A DNA stretch of 5,832 nucleotides, from assembly GCA_029052265.1 (NCBI GenBank), contig JAIDJJ010000311.1, forward strand, positions 1 to 5,832, written 5' to 3'. The position numbers were made by a program, and so were the translations under genes. Source of the DNA: Muribaculaceae bacterium (GTDB lineage Bacteria; Bacteroidota; Bacteroidia; Bacteroidales; Muribaculaceae). Under the pieces are notes generated by a model. The model saw nothing but the letters and a program-made list of their open reading frames with translations, was not told the DNA's origin and made no database searches. Shown here in pieces: positions 1 through 5,832 of this stretch (position 1 is the stretch's first letter; each line of letters starts with the position of its first letter).

Positions 1-563
1 AAATAATTTTATCCTTTAACATAGATTTAACTCTTGCAGAGGTTTTCCGGTATTATTTTATATTTAGTTAACATGAAGATTGGCAGAAGCAAAATCTATG
101 ATAACTATCCAGACAAAATTTATATCAGAGTTCAGTGTCAATATTCTGCACCCGGATAAGAAGACCTATTAGTTGACAGGCTGTCACAACAGACCGAAAG
201 GGATATAAGACACTCCTATCGACATGCCTTCTTGGTCCGACATTCAAATATTTCAAATCTGAATGCAAAGTCTGATATTTGGATCAACACAGTAAGCATT
301 CCGATATTCTTTTGGTATGGGCATTTCACGGAATCAGTTCCGCAATCTTCGGAATGGTCTATTCTCATTTGAACGGTCTATTCTGGAGACGTGCTGAAAA
401 ATATAGGGCTAAAAAAATTGATTGTCATCCCGACAACCAATCTTCTGTTAACCTTAAAATCTAATACCATGAAAAACTCATTGCAAAATTACAAATTATT
501 TTTCATTTACAACAATACCCCCCAAAAAAAAAATTAATATTTAACATTTCTTAATATATCTCC
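1..563. other. Left-end region without a supportable gene
   Basis: This stretch is clearly more AT-rich than the genes and nothing in it is recognisable on either strand. One plus frame stays open from 31 to 369 except for a single TAA at 157-159. Its first half starts at an ATG (73) with MKIGRSKIYDNYPDKIYIRV; its second half has no ATG. A second plus frame (279-464, TTG start) gives 61 residues with no known motif. Minus frames carry stops every few dozen codons. A 10-bp direct repeat GGTCTATTCT occurs at 356-365 and 375-384, and 518-533 is a run of six C then ten A. I see no tRNA, insertion-sequence ends or target duplication. Eroded coding sequence or plain spacer are both possible. Confidence 0.5.
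484..515 (-). promoter_or_regulatory. Orphan leftward promoter-like sequence
   Basis: On the minus strand, TAATTTTG followed by CAA (box at 484-491) copies the -7 element of the dapF promoter; 12 bp (481-492) are identical to 5276-5287. A -33 candidate is ATTG at 21 nt (513-516) or GTTG at 18 nt (510-513). It would transcribe toward position 1, but the first ATG downstream (470) opens only a 30-codon frame. Either the gene it served is degraded, it drives a non-coding RNA, or the match is accidental. Confidence 0.3.
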
Positions 564-566
564 TGT

Positions 567-611
567 AAAAAAGGCAACTATCCCCACTTGAAAGCCGGAA
601 CAGTTGCCTTT
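567..611 (-). terminator. Rho-independent terminator of glnN
   Basis: On the minus strand a perfect 10-bp stem, AAAGGCAACT (602-611) with AGTTGCCTTT (570-579), closes a 22-nt loop that can itself form a short UUCC/GGGA stem. The 3' arm runs into six T residues (567-572). It lies about 90 nt after the glnN stop, with nothing coding between, so it most likely ends the glnN transcript and any dapF-dapL read-through. The opposite strand has only three T residues after the stem. Confidence 0.8.
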
Positions 612-652
612 AGCATGACGAAATATGAATTTAAGGGTTTCCTTGACAACTG

Positions 653-685
653 ATGAATGACTTGGCAGATTGCCTCGTCATTCAT
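653..685 (-). other. Stem-loop in the glnN 3' untranslated region
   Basis: ATGAATGAC (653-661) is complementary to GTCATTCAT (677-685). Inside, GGCA (664-667) pairs with TGCC (671-674) around a 3-nt GAT loop, so the structure has 9 bp, a 2x2 internal loop and 4 bp. It begins about 15 nt after the glnN TAA. Read leftward it lacks a U-tract. Read rightward it is followed by TTATTATT, so it could weakly stop plus-strand transcription entering glnN. Confidence 0.5.
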
Positions 686-700
686 TTATTATTGTCTTAC

Positions 701-2887
701 TTAGCGTATAAACAATAATTCACGATATTTAGGCAATGGCCATATCTCATTGTCTACCATCAGCTCAAGAGCATCAATATGCGTACGTATCTCCTCAAGT
801 AGCGGAGCGACACAATCATGATATGAGATTGCTTTCTCCCGTTCTGACTGCATTCTGTTTGCAACATGACGTGCCGAAATCATCCTTTCGACAAGCGCTT
901 TGATCTCGCTCATATGGTATGCGATATTTTCTATCGACACAAGATCCTGTCCTCCGATCTTGCGGGCAGTACCATCATCAAATAGTTGCTTGATCTTGTA
1001 TACATTATCAAGAAGCAGACGCTGATATGTGACCGCCGCTGGTATTATATGGTTGATCGCAAGATCTCCGAGAACTCTTGACTCAATCTGAAGTTTCTTG
1101 GAATACATATCCCATTTCACCTCATTACGGGCTTCAAGCTCTTTTTCTGTGAAAATTCCGGATTTCTTAAACATTTCCACGCTCGACGGAGAAAGATATT
1201 TATCAAACATCAATGGTGCAGATGATTCTGTGTCAAGACCTCTGCGGGCAGCCTCTTTTTTCCATTCATCGCTATACCCATTGCCATCGAACTGTATGGC
1301 ACGCGACTTGATAATATTGGCGCGCGCCTCATCAAACAGAACCCTTTCAAGATTTTCTCCATTCTCAAGCCTCTTCTCAACCCGGTCTGCAAACTCACTA
1401 AGTTCTACCGCCACAGCTGCATTAAGTGCGATCAGCGCTGAAGCGCAATTGGCTGACGATCCTACCGCGCGATATTCGAAACGGTTACCGGTAAAGGCAA
1501 ACGGACTTGTACGGTTTCTGTCGGTATTGTCAATCAGCAGATCCGGAATCTGGCTGACATCAAGCCGCATGCCTTCCTTACCGCCAAGAATAATCGAATC
1601 TGTTTCATTTTTCTCTATACTGTCAAGAATCTGATTCAACTGACTGCCAAGAAACATCGAGATTATCGCCGGAGGAGCCTCGTTCGCGCCAAGACGGTGA
1701 GCATTTGTAGCGGTCATGATCGATGCCTTCAACAATGCATTATCCTTATGAACCGCCGCCATAACATTGCTCACAAAAACTATAAACTCAAGGTTATCTT
1801 CCGGTGTCTTGCCGGGAGAGAACAATTGCTTCCCTGTATCTGTGCCCAGACTCCAGTTGTTATGCTTGCCGCTACCGTTTATTCCTGCGAAAGGTTTTTC
1901 ATGAAGAAGGACCCGGAAATTATGACGGCGTGCCACTTCATTCATGACTGACATAAGCAGCAAATTATGGTCGTTGGCGAGATTTGCCTCCTCGAAGACA
2001 GGAGCAAGCTCAAACTGATTCGGAGCGACTTCATTATGGCGCGTCTTGGCAGGAATGCCGAGCCGGTGGCATTCTATCTCAAGGTCAAGCATAAACGCCT
2101 CTACCCTACTCGGTATTGCTCCGAAATAATGGTCTTCCAACTGTTGATTCTTTGCACTTTCATGACCCATCAGAGTTCTTCCTGTAAGCACAAGGTCAGG
2201 GCGGGCTGCATACAGTGCCTCATCCACAAGAAAATATTCCTGCTCCCAACCGAGATAGCATTCCACATGCCTTACGGAAGGATCAAAAAATTGTGCCACA
2301 CGCGTGGCAGACTTGTCTACGGCATTCAACGCACGCAAAAGTGGCGTTTTGTAATCAAGAGACTCTCCCGTGTACGAAATAAATATCGTGGGGATACACA
2401 ATGTATTGCCTACAATAAACGCAGGAGAAGATATATCCCAGGCAGAATAGCCTCGCGCCTCAAAAGTGTTACGGATACCACCGTTTGGAAAGCTTGAAGC
2501 ATCCGGTTCCTGCTGCACAAGTAATTTTCCTGAGAACGTCTCTATCACTCCTCCTTTGCCGTCATGTTCTATAAACGCGTCATGTTTCTCTGCAGTTCCT
2601 CCGGTCATAGGCTGAAACCAATGTGTATAATGCCGTGCTCCTTGTTCCACTGCCCATCGTTTCATGCCGTCCGCAACACTGTCTGCCACTTCCCTGCTCA
2701 AAGGCTTTTTATTGTCTATTGCCTTTACAAGAGCCTCATATGTTGTGCGAGGCAGATATTCAAACATTTTTTGTCTGTTGAATACCTTTTCAGCATAATA
2801 TTTGTCAACTCTTTCCTTGGGAAGCTCCACTTTCACTGCCTTTCGAGACGAAGCCTCCTCAACGCTTTTAAACCTTAAATCTGACAT
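701..2887 (-). CDS. glnN: Glutamine synthetase type III (GlnN)
   Basis: ATP-dependent cytoplasmic enzyme joining glutamate and ammonia to glutamine, the entry point of ammonia assimilation. At 728 residues it has the size of type III enzymes (about 700-730), not type I or II (about 350-470). Motifs in order: HWFQPMTGGTAEKHDAF (89-105), the type-specific QQEPDASSFPNGG (125-137) and YSAWDISSPAF (147-157). Next is GWEQEYF (213-219), with the metal-binding glutamates. RHNEVAPNQFELAP (283-296) is a GSIII hallmark. The ATP-binding loop KPFAGINGSGKHNNWSL lies at 331-347. NRTSPFAFTGNRFEYRAVGSS (458-478) holds the catalytic Arg/Glu cluster, followed by the long C-terminal extension ending IWPLPKYRELLF. 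All are intact. The ATG at 2887 fits the usual Bacteroides GlnN N-terminus (MS...RF....E.S.RK). It has its own leader after dapL and is closed by TAA, then a stem-loop and a terminator. It shares glutamate with DapL, but their co-regulation is inference. Confidence 0.97.
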   Translation of the reverse strand: MSDLRFKSVEEASSRKAVKVELPKERVDKYYAEKVFNRQKMFEYLPRTTYEALVKAIDNKKPLSREVADSVADGMKRWAVEQGARHYTHWFQPMTGGTAEKHDAFIEHDGKGGVIETFSGKLLVQQEPDASSFPNGGIRNTFEARGYSAWDISSPAFIVGNTLCIPTIFISYTGESLDYKTPLLRALNAVDKSATRVAQFFDPSVRHVECYLGWEQEYFLVDEALYAARPDLVLTGRTLMGHESAKNQQLEDHYFGAIPSRVEAFMLDLEIECHRLGIPAKTRHNEVAPNQFELAPVFEEANLANDHNLLLMSVMNEVARRHNFRVLLHEKPFAGINGSGKHNNWSLGTDTGKQLFSPGKTPEDNLEFIVFVSNVMAAVHKDNALLKASIMTATNAHRLGANEAPPAIISMFLGSQLNQILDSIEKNETDSIILGGKEGMRLDVSQIPDLLIDNTDRNRTSPFAFTGNRFEYRAVGSSANCASALIALNAAVAVELSEFADRVEKRLENGENLERVLFDEARANIIKSRAIQFDGNGYSDEWKKEAARRGLDTESSAPLMFDKYLSPSSVEMFKKSGIFTEKELEARNEVKWDMYSKKLQIESRVLGDLAINHIIPAAVTYQRLLLDNVYKIKQLFDDGTARKIGGQDLVSIENIAYHMSEIKALVERMISARHVANRMQSEREKAISYHDCVAPLLEEIRTHIDALELMVDNEIWPLPKYRELLFIR

Positions 2888-2997
2888 AACCTTAAGATTT
2901 TATCACAGATGCATTAAAGTATCTTATATTGAAAGGAATCTTCCCATAAACACCACCTGTCAAATCAAGACACATCGATACATTCCGTTAATATTAA

Positions 2998-3030
2998 TAA
3001 ATTTATTGTTAGGAATATAAACTGTTCAAA
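2998..3030 (-). promoter_or_regulatory. Candidate glnN promoter with palindrome alongside
   Basis: On the minus strand, TTTG (3027-3030) is followed after 21 nt by TAAATTTA (2998-3005), one mismatch from TAnnTTTG. The perfect palindrome TTAATATTAA (2988-2997) sits just downstream, near the predicted start, where an operator could act. The leader to the glnN ATG would be about 105 nt. No better box was found in the 157-bp dapL-glnN spacer. No sigma-54 type GG/GC element was seen. A weak call in AT-rich sequence. Confidence 0.3.
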
Positions 3031-3044
3031 CAACGTCAGGAATA

Positions 3045-4280
3045 CTATAGACCAATGCCGGAATCTATCAATCTTGACATAGCTATCTCCGTATTTTCCC
3101 GACTGTTGAATCCGGTGAGCCGGATATATCCTTCTCCTTTTGTACCAAAACCGGAACCTGGGGTTGTGGAAAACCCACATGCATGAAGCACAGCCTCAAA
3201 TATCTGCCATGAATCCTTACCTACACCTGCCGACACCCATACATATGGAGAATTGTCACCTCCGTATGCATTGAATCCTATCCTGGAAAAAGCATCCTTT
3301 ATTATCGCTGCATTGCCAATATAATAATCTGTGACTTTCCTTACATCTGCCAATCCTTCCGGAGTATAGATTGCAGCAGCTCCTCTTTGTGCCACATAAG
3401 ACGCGCCGTTGAATTTTGTACATTGGCGACGGTTCCACAACATATTAAGCGACACCTCCGTGCCGTCAGCATATCTCCCCTTCAACTTGCGCGGGACAAC
3501 TGTATAACCGCATCTTATGCCTGTAAACCCCGCAGTCTTGGAAAAACTTCTGACCTCGATAGCGACTTCATCAGCACCTTCTATTTCATATATGGATCTC
3601 ACTTTATCCGGCTCACGCACAAATGCCTCATAAGCTGAATCATATATTATAAGGCTACCCTTTTCTTGCGCGTAACTGACCCATTTTGCCAATTCATTTC
3701 GGGTAATGGCTTCTCCGGTAGGATTATTTGGAAAACAAAGAAAGATGACATCCACTTTTTCCTTAGGAAGAGAGGGCATGAAATTATTGTCCGGATCACA
3801 ATCAAGATATACAAGACCATTCCATATGCCATCAACAATCTCTCCGGCACGCCCGTCAATAACACTGTCATCAACATAGACAGGATATGACGGATTCATT
3901 ACAGCCACCTTGCAGTCGCGGGAATAGATGTCGCCCAAATTCCCAAGATCACTTTTAGCGCCGTCACTCACAAATATATCGGCGGGATCTATTCCCAGAC
4001 CCCTGTCATGATAGTCATGCCTGGAAATTGCATCACGCAGAAATGAGTATCCCTGTTCCGGACCATAACCATGGAAGGAAGCCGGACATGCAAGATCATC
4101 AACTGCTGCATGCATCGCCTCTACGACACTATCAAACAATGGTTGCGTTACGTCTCCTATATCCATCCGGATTATTTCAACTCCGGCATTGTTTTTTTTA
4201 TATGCAGCTACCCGACGCGCCACTTCCGAGAAAAGATAGGACTCCGGCAATTGGCGAAACCTGTCATTTACCTGTATCAT
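3045..4280 (-). CDS. dapL: LL-diaminopimelate aminotransferase DapL
   Basis: PLP-dependent fold-type I aminotransferase. It converts tetrahydrodipicolinate plus glutamate directly to LL-diaminopimelate and 2-oxoglutarate, bypassing the DapD/DapC/DapE acylation steps. The 411 residues match the family's usual length. The N-terminus has LPESYLFSEVARRV (11-24), then IGDVTQPL (41-48) and GYGPEQGYSFLRDAI (71-85), all DapL signatures. VSDGAKSDLGN follows at 104-114, NNPTG at 185-189 (Asn for the PLP ring face), and YDSAYEAF with Asp214. RSFSKTAGFTG at 244-254 contains the Schiff-base Lys248. LWNRRQCTKFNG lies at 281-292, and TPGSGFG...GYIRLTGF near the C-terminus supplies the substrate-carboxylate Arg387. 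Nothing is missing. The ATG at 4280 matches where homologues begin and lies downstream of a good -7 box. It is 47 bp after dapF, whose substrate it makes, and ends in TAG; no terminator follows before glnN. The alternative, another class I aminotransferase, is unlikely given the DapL-specific blocks. Confidence 0.96.
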   Translation of the reverse strand: MIQVNDRFRQLPESYLFSEVARRVAAYKKNNAGVEIIRMDIGDVTQPLFDSVVEAMHAAVDDLACPASFHGYGPEQGYSFLRDAISRHDYHDRGLGIDPADIFVSDGAKSDLGNLGDIYSRDCKVAVMNPSYPVYVDDSVIDGRAGEIVDGIWNGLVYLDCDPDNNFMPSLPKEKVDVIFLCFPNNPTGEAITRNELAKWVSYAQEKGSLIIYDSAYEAFVREPDKVRSIYEIEGADEVAIEVRSFSKTAGFTGIRCGYTVVPRKLKGRYADGTEVSLNMLWNRRQCTKFNGASYVAQRGAAAIYTPEGLADVRKVTDYYIGNAAIIKDAFSRIGFNAYGGDNSPYVWVSAGVGKDSWQIFEAVLHACGFSTTPGSGFGTKGEGYIRLTGFNSRENTEIAMSRLIDSGIGL

Positions 4281-4307
4281 ACTATAATAGTTTTTTATTT
4301 ATTGTAT

Positions 4308-4339
4308 CAAAGATATCCCGGCGATAGTCAGGATACAAC
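4308..4339 (-). promoter_or_regulatory. Candidate promoter for dapL at the dapF 3' end
   Basis: On the minus strand, GTTG (4336-4339, inside the last dapF codons) is followed after 20 nt by TATCTTTG (4308-4315), a perfect TAnnTTTG box. The dapF stop lies in the spacer. The predicted start would leave roughly a 20-nt leader before the dapL ATG at 4280, so dapL may be transcribed on its own as well as by read-through from dapF. Consensus match only. Confidence 0.45.
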
Positions 4340-5227
4340 CTGCGGGCAATAGTCATAAATTCCTTCTGCCACAAATTCTGCAGGTCCATGCATAAATACA
4401 TGTCCGGTGGTTTTATCTATTACTATCTTAAGGTGTCCGCCCGGAAGGCTGACCTCAACATCTTCTCCGGTCAACCCTTTAATATTTGCGGCAACAACCG
4501 AAGCACATGCACCGGTGCCACATGCGAGAGTTTCTCCAGTCCCCCTTTCCCACACCCTCATATCAATATGGCATTTATCCACGACCTTCACAAATTCGAT
4601 ATTCGCTTTTTCAGGCCAGACGGGTGCTGTCTCAAGAATCTTTCCATAATGGAAAATGTGATTGTCTGTGATCTCATCCACAAATATGACCCCATGCGGA
4701 TTTCCCATACCCACACCGGTCACCTGAAACACCATTCCACCGGCTTCCACTTCTTGGTCAATCATAAAGCTGCCTTTATCTCCTGCCGCCGGAATCTCTC
4801 CTCTTTCAAGACAGGGGATCCCCATATCGACAGTAACCCCTTTGGTCTTATTGTCCGCCAATTCCAGATCAAGTATCTTTACGCCACTCCCTGTCTCAAG
4901 AAAAATCCGGGAATTATTGGTAAAACCCTTGTCATATAGATACTTTCCAACGCACCTTGAAGCGTTGCCACACATGCCAGCCTCTGACCCGTCTGCATTA
5001 AACATCCGCATACGAAAATCGGCGTTGGAGGAGGGCATTATTACTATCAGCCCGTCACCGCCAACGCCGAAATGTCTGTCGCTTATTTTTTTTGCCAAAT
5101 CCGGCAGACTAACTTCCCCTATGTTTAGAGAGGTCGGTGTGCCAAGCGCGTCAATGTATACATAATCATTTCCCGCGCCATGCATCTTCGTAAAAAAGAT
5201 CCTTTTATTTTCAGGCATACTTTCCAT
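4328..5227 (-). CDS. dapF: Diaminopimelate epimerase DapF
   Basis: Cytoplasmic, cofactor-independent epimerase turning LL-diaminopimelate into meso-diaminopimelate, the precursor of lysine and the cross-linking residue of Gram-negative peptidoglycan. With the ATG at 5227 the protein has 299 residues, close to the family norm. The N-terminus carries FTKMHGAGNDY (substrate-binding Asn about residue 20). The first half has RHFGVGGDG, FNADGSEAGMCGNASRC (catalytic Cys86) and a TGSG segment. The second half has GNPHGV, NIEFV, WERGTGETLACGTGAC (Glu227, Arg228, catalytic Cys236) and ends LPGGHLKI...GPA. Both active-site cysteines are intact. The frame is open back to a TTG at 5248 (306 residues), and another ATG lies at 5218 (296 residues). 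I prefer 5227 because it is an ATG directly preceded by the A-rich AATAAAAAA usual before starts in this phylum, and homologues begin only a few residues before FTKMHG. It lies 47 bp upstream of dapL, which makes its substrate. Stop codon TGA. Identity is very sure; the exact start is less so. Confidence 0.96.
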   Translation of the reverse strand: MESMPENKRIFFTKMHGAGNDYVYIDALGTPTSLNIGEVSLPDLAKKISDRHFGVGGDGLIVIMPSSNADFRMRMFNADGSEAGMCGNASRCVGKYLYDKGFTNNSRIFLETGSGVKILDLELADNKTKGVTVDMGIPCLERGEIPAAGDKGSFMIDQEVEAGGMVFQVTGVGMGNPHGVIFVDEITDNHIFHYGKILETAPVWPEKANIEFVKVVDKCHIDMRVWERGTGETLACGTGACASVVAANIKGLTGEDVEVSLPGGHLKIVIDKTTGHVFMHGPAEFVAEGIYDYCPQVVS

Positions 5228-5278
5228 TTTTTTATTGTACAGACTCAAAGCATCTATACAATTTAATTAATTTAGTTG

Positions 5279-5310
5279 CAAAATTACCATTTTTTTTGAC
5301 ATTTCGCAAC
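5279..5310 (-). promoter_or_regulatory. Candidate main promoter for dapF(-dapL)
   Basis: On the minus strand, GTTG (5307-5310) is followed after exactly 20 nt by TAATTTTG and then CAAC, with the -7 box at 5279-5286. TAnnTTTG followed by C is the typical Bacteroidota housekeeping -7 element. Predicted transcription would start near 5270, about 40 nt before the dapF ATG. The spacing and the GTTG box are the same as at the dapL candidate promoter. This is a consensus match by eye, with no experimental support. Confidence 0.5.
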
Positions 5311-5338
5311 ACTTTACCCTAATTTATGTCTATTTTTT

Positions 5339-5371
5339 CAAATTTATTTCAAATCATCCATCAAATTCAAA
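5339..5371 (-). promoter_or_regulatory. Candidate upstream promoter for dapF
   Basis: On the minus strand, TTTG (5368-5371) is followed after 21 nt by TAAATTTG (5339-5346), an exact match to the Bacteroidota -7 consensus TAnnTTTG with a -33 TTTG box. It starts 16 bp past the hemW remnant's final stop and would give a leader of about 100 nt before dapF. The region is AT-rich and has several TTTGA repeats, so a chance match is possible. Confidence 0.35.
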
Positions 5372-5387
5372 CAATTGTATAGCAAAT

Positions 5388-5832
5388 TTACATTGAAAGC
5401 CCAAGTATTACCTCATCTGCTATCATAATGCCAGAGTCTGATAATCTCAAGTGTTCATCATCTATAATTAAAATATCATCGCTTATATATTTGTATGCGT
5501 TTCTTAAAAGCCGGTTCTTATACTTCAGACCAAAACGTTTTTCAAATTCGAATAACGAAAGACCCTGAGACATCCTCATCCTTGTAAGAATCATCTCCTC
5601 TTGTAATTCTTCCGCACAGAGCCTCTCTTCGCAGTAAAAATTTTGTTTCCCACAATTTTATAAAGAAAATCGTTCAAGATATCCCTTCAGATCGGCGGGA
5701 TTCGCCCGCCTGACATTGCAGCCATCATAAGAATGGGCGGAAGGTCCTATTCCAAGGTAGGGATTTCCCCTCCAATATCGGCGGTTATGCAATTACTCAA
5801 AACCGCGTTTGCTAAAATTGGAAATCTCAGAT
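5388..5832 (-). pseudogene. hemW: HemW-like radical-SAM protein, C-terminal part, interrupted by two in-frame TAA stops (5' end outside window)
   Basis: Reading one minus-strand frame from the window edge to the TAA at 5388-5390 gives a HemW C-terminal region. It begins SEISNFSKRGFE, followed by a TAA at 5793-5795. It continues LHNRRYW, then PYLGIGPSAHSYDG, then KGYLERFSL and a second TAA at 5658-5660. The last stretch includes EEMILTRMRMSQGLSLFEF and ends ILGLSM. The family pattern here is YEIS-(N/A)-F...G..S(R/K)HN..YW, then Y.GIG..AHS, then a winged-helix-like tail with LR....G. The conserved Tyr before EIS is Ser, and the Ser-Arg/Lys before HN has become stop-Leu. HemW proteins are heme-binding relatives of oxygen-independent coproporphyrinogen oxidase; the radical-SAM Fe-S cysteines would lie outside this window. 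Frame is kept on both sides of each stop, so these are substitutions, not indels. A gene caller would see only a 68-residue ORF at 5388-5594, which is not a credible protein. Sequencing error is the alternative. Family call fairly sure; loss of function likely. Confidence 0.75.

Noticed and set aside
172..190. Palindrome-like GTTGACAGGCTGTCACAAC as an operator or attachment site
   Set aside because: Only the inner GACAG/CTGTC arms match perfectly, and no integrase, tRNA or repeat partner is present.
329..342. Small hairpin CGGAA-TCAG-TTCCG as a terminator
   Set aside because: The stem is only 5 bp with no T-run on either side.
279..464. Plus-strand 61-residue ORF
   Set aside because: It starts with TTG, has no clear ribosome-binding or promoter context, no recognised motif, and lies in AT-rich DNA where such frames arise by chance.
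1098..2878. Several plus-strand ORFs of 84-178 residues opposite glnN
   Set aside because: They are antisense to a fully conserved glnN frame, and their translations are low-complexity shadows with no family resemblance.
4028..5165. Plus-strand ORFs opposite dapL and dapF, up to 183 residues
   Set aside because: They are antisense to intact, motif-complete genes and are best explained as shadow frames.
5388..5594. A standalone 68-residue protein starting at the ATG at 5594
   Set aside because: The same frame continues upstream with recognisable HemW motifs across the stops, so this is the tail of that gene and not a separate gene.
5388..5832. TAA reassigned to an amino acid, since both hemW interruptions (and the one in the left-end frame) are TAA
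   Set aside because: glnN ends in TAA at the expected family C-terminus, and none of the three intact genes has an internal TAA; dapL and dapF end in TAG and TGA. A normal code with gene decay is simpler.

Overview
The window reads as ordinary chromosome of a Bacteroidota bacterium, most likely order Bacteroidales. Three things point that way: a long type III glutamine synthetase of the Bacteroides fragilis GlnN kind, a one-step DapL route to diaminopimelate, and intergenic regions with the phylum's promoter shape (a TTG/TTTG box, about 20 nt, then TAnnTTTG). The spacers are clearly more AT-rich than the genes. The family within the order cannot be fixed from this sequence; a Muribaculaceae-like gut lineage is possible but is only a guess.

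Layout. Every recognisable gene is on the minus strand, so transcription runs from high to low coordinates. At the right edge (5388-5832) is the C-terminal part of a hemW-like gene (radical-SAM heme chaperone/coproporphyrinogen oxidase-like). It carries two in-frame TAA stops and a changed conserved residue, so it looks decayed. A 160-bp AT-rich spacer with two candidate promoters follows. Then come dapF (diaminopimelate epimerase), dapL (LL-diaminopimelate aminotransferase, 47 bp further on), a 157-bp leader, and glnN (glutamine synthetase III). After the glnN stop there is a stem-loop, then a convincing intrinsic terminator at 567-611. The left 560 bp hold no gene I can support. They contain a candidate leftward promoter with no intact reading frame after it, and a rightward frame broken by one TAA, so this may be eroded DNA.

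How the genes fit together. DapL transfers an amino group from glutamate to tetrahydrodipicolinate, giving LL-diaminopimelate, which DapF converts to the meso form used for peptidoglycan and lysine. GlnN makes glutamine from glutamate and ammonia. The block therefore combines cell-wall/lysine supply with nitrogen assimilation, linked through glutamate. dapF and dapL probably form a transcription unit, each with its own promoter-like sequence. No terminator is visible between dapL and glnN, so read-through is possible.

I found no tRNA, rRNA, CRISPR array, insertion sequence or new defence-type system. The most notable observation is the broken hemW.
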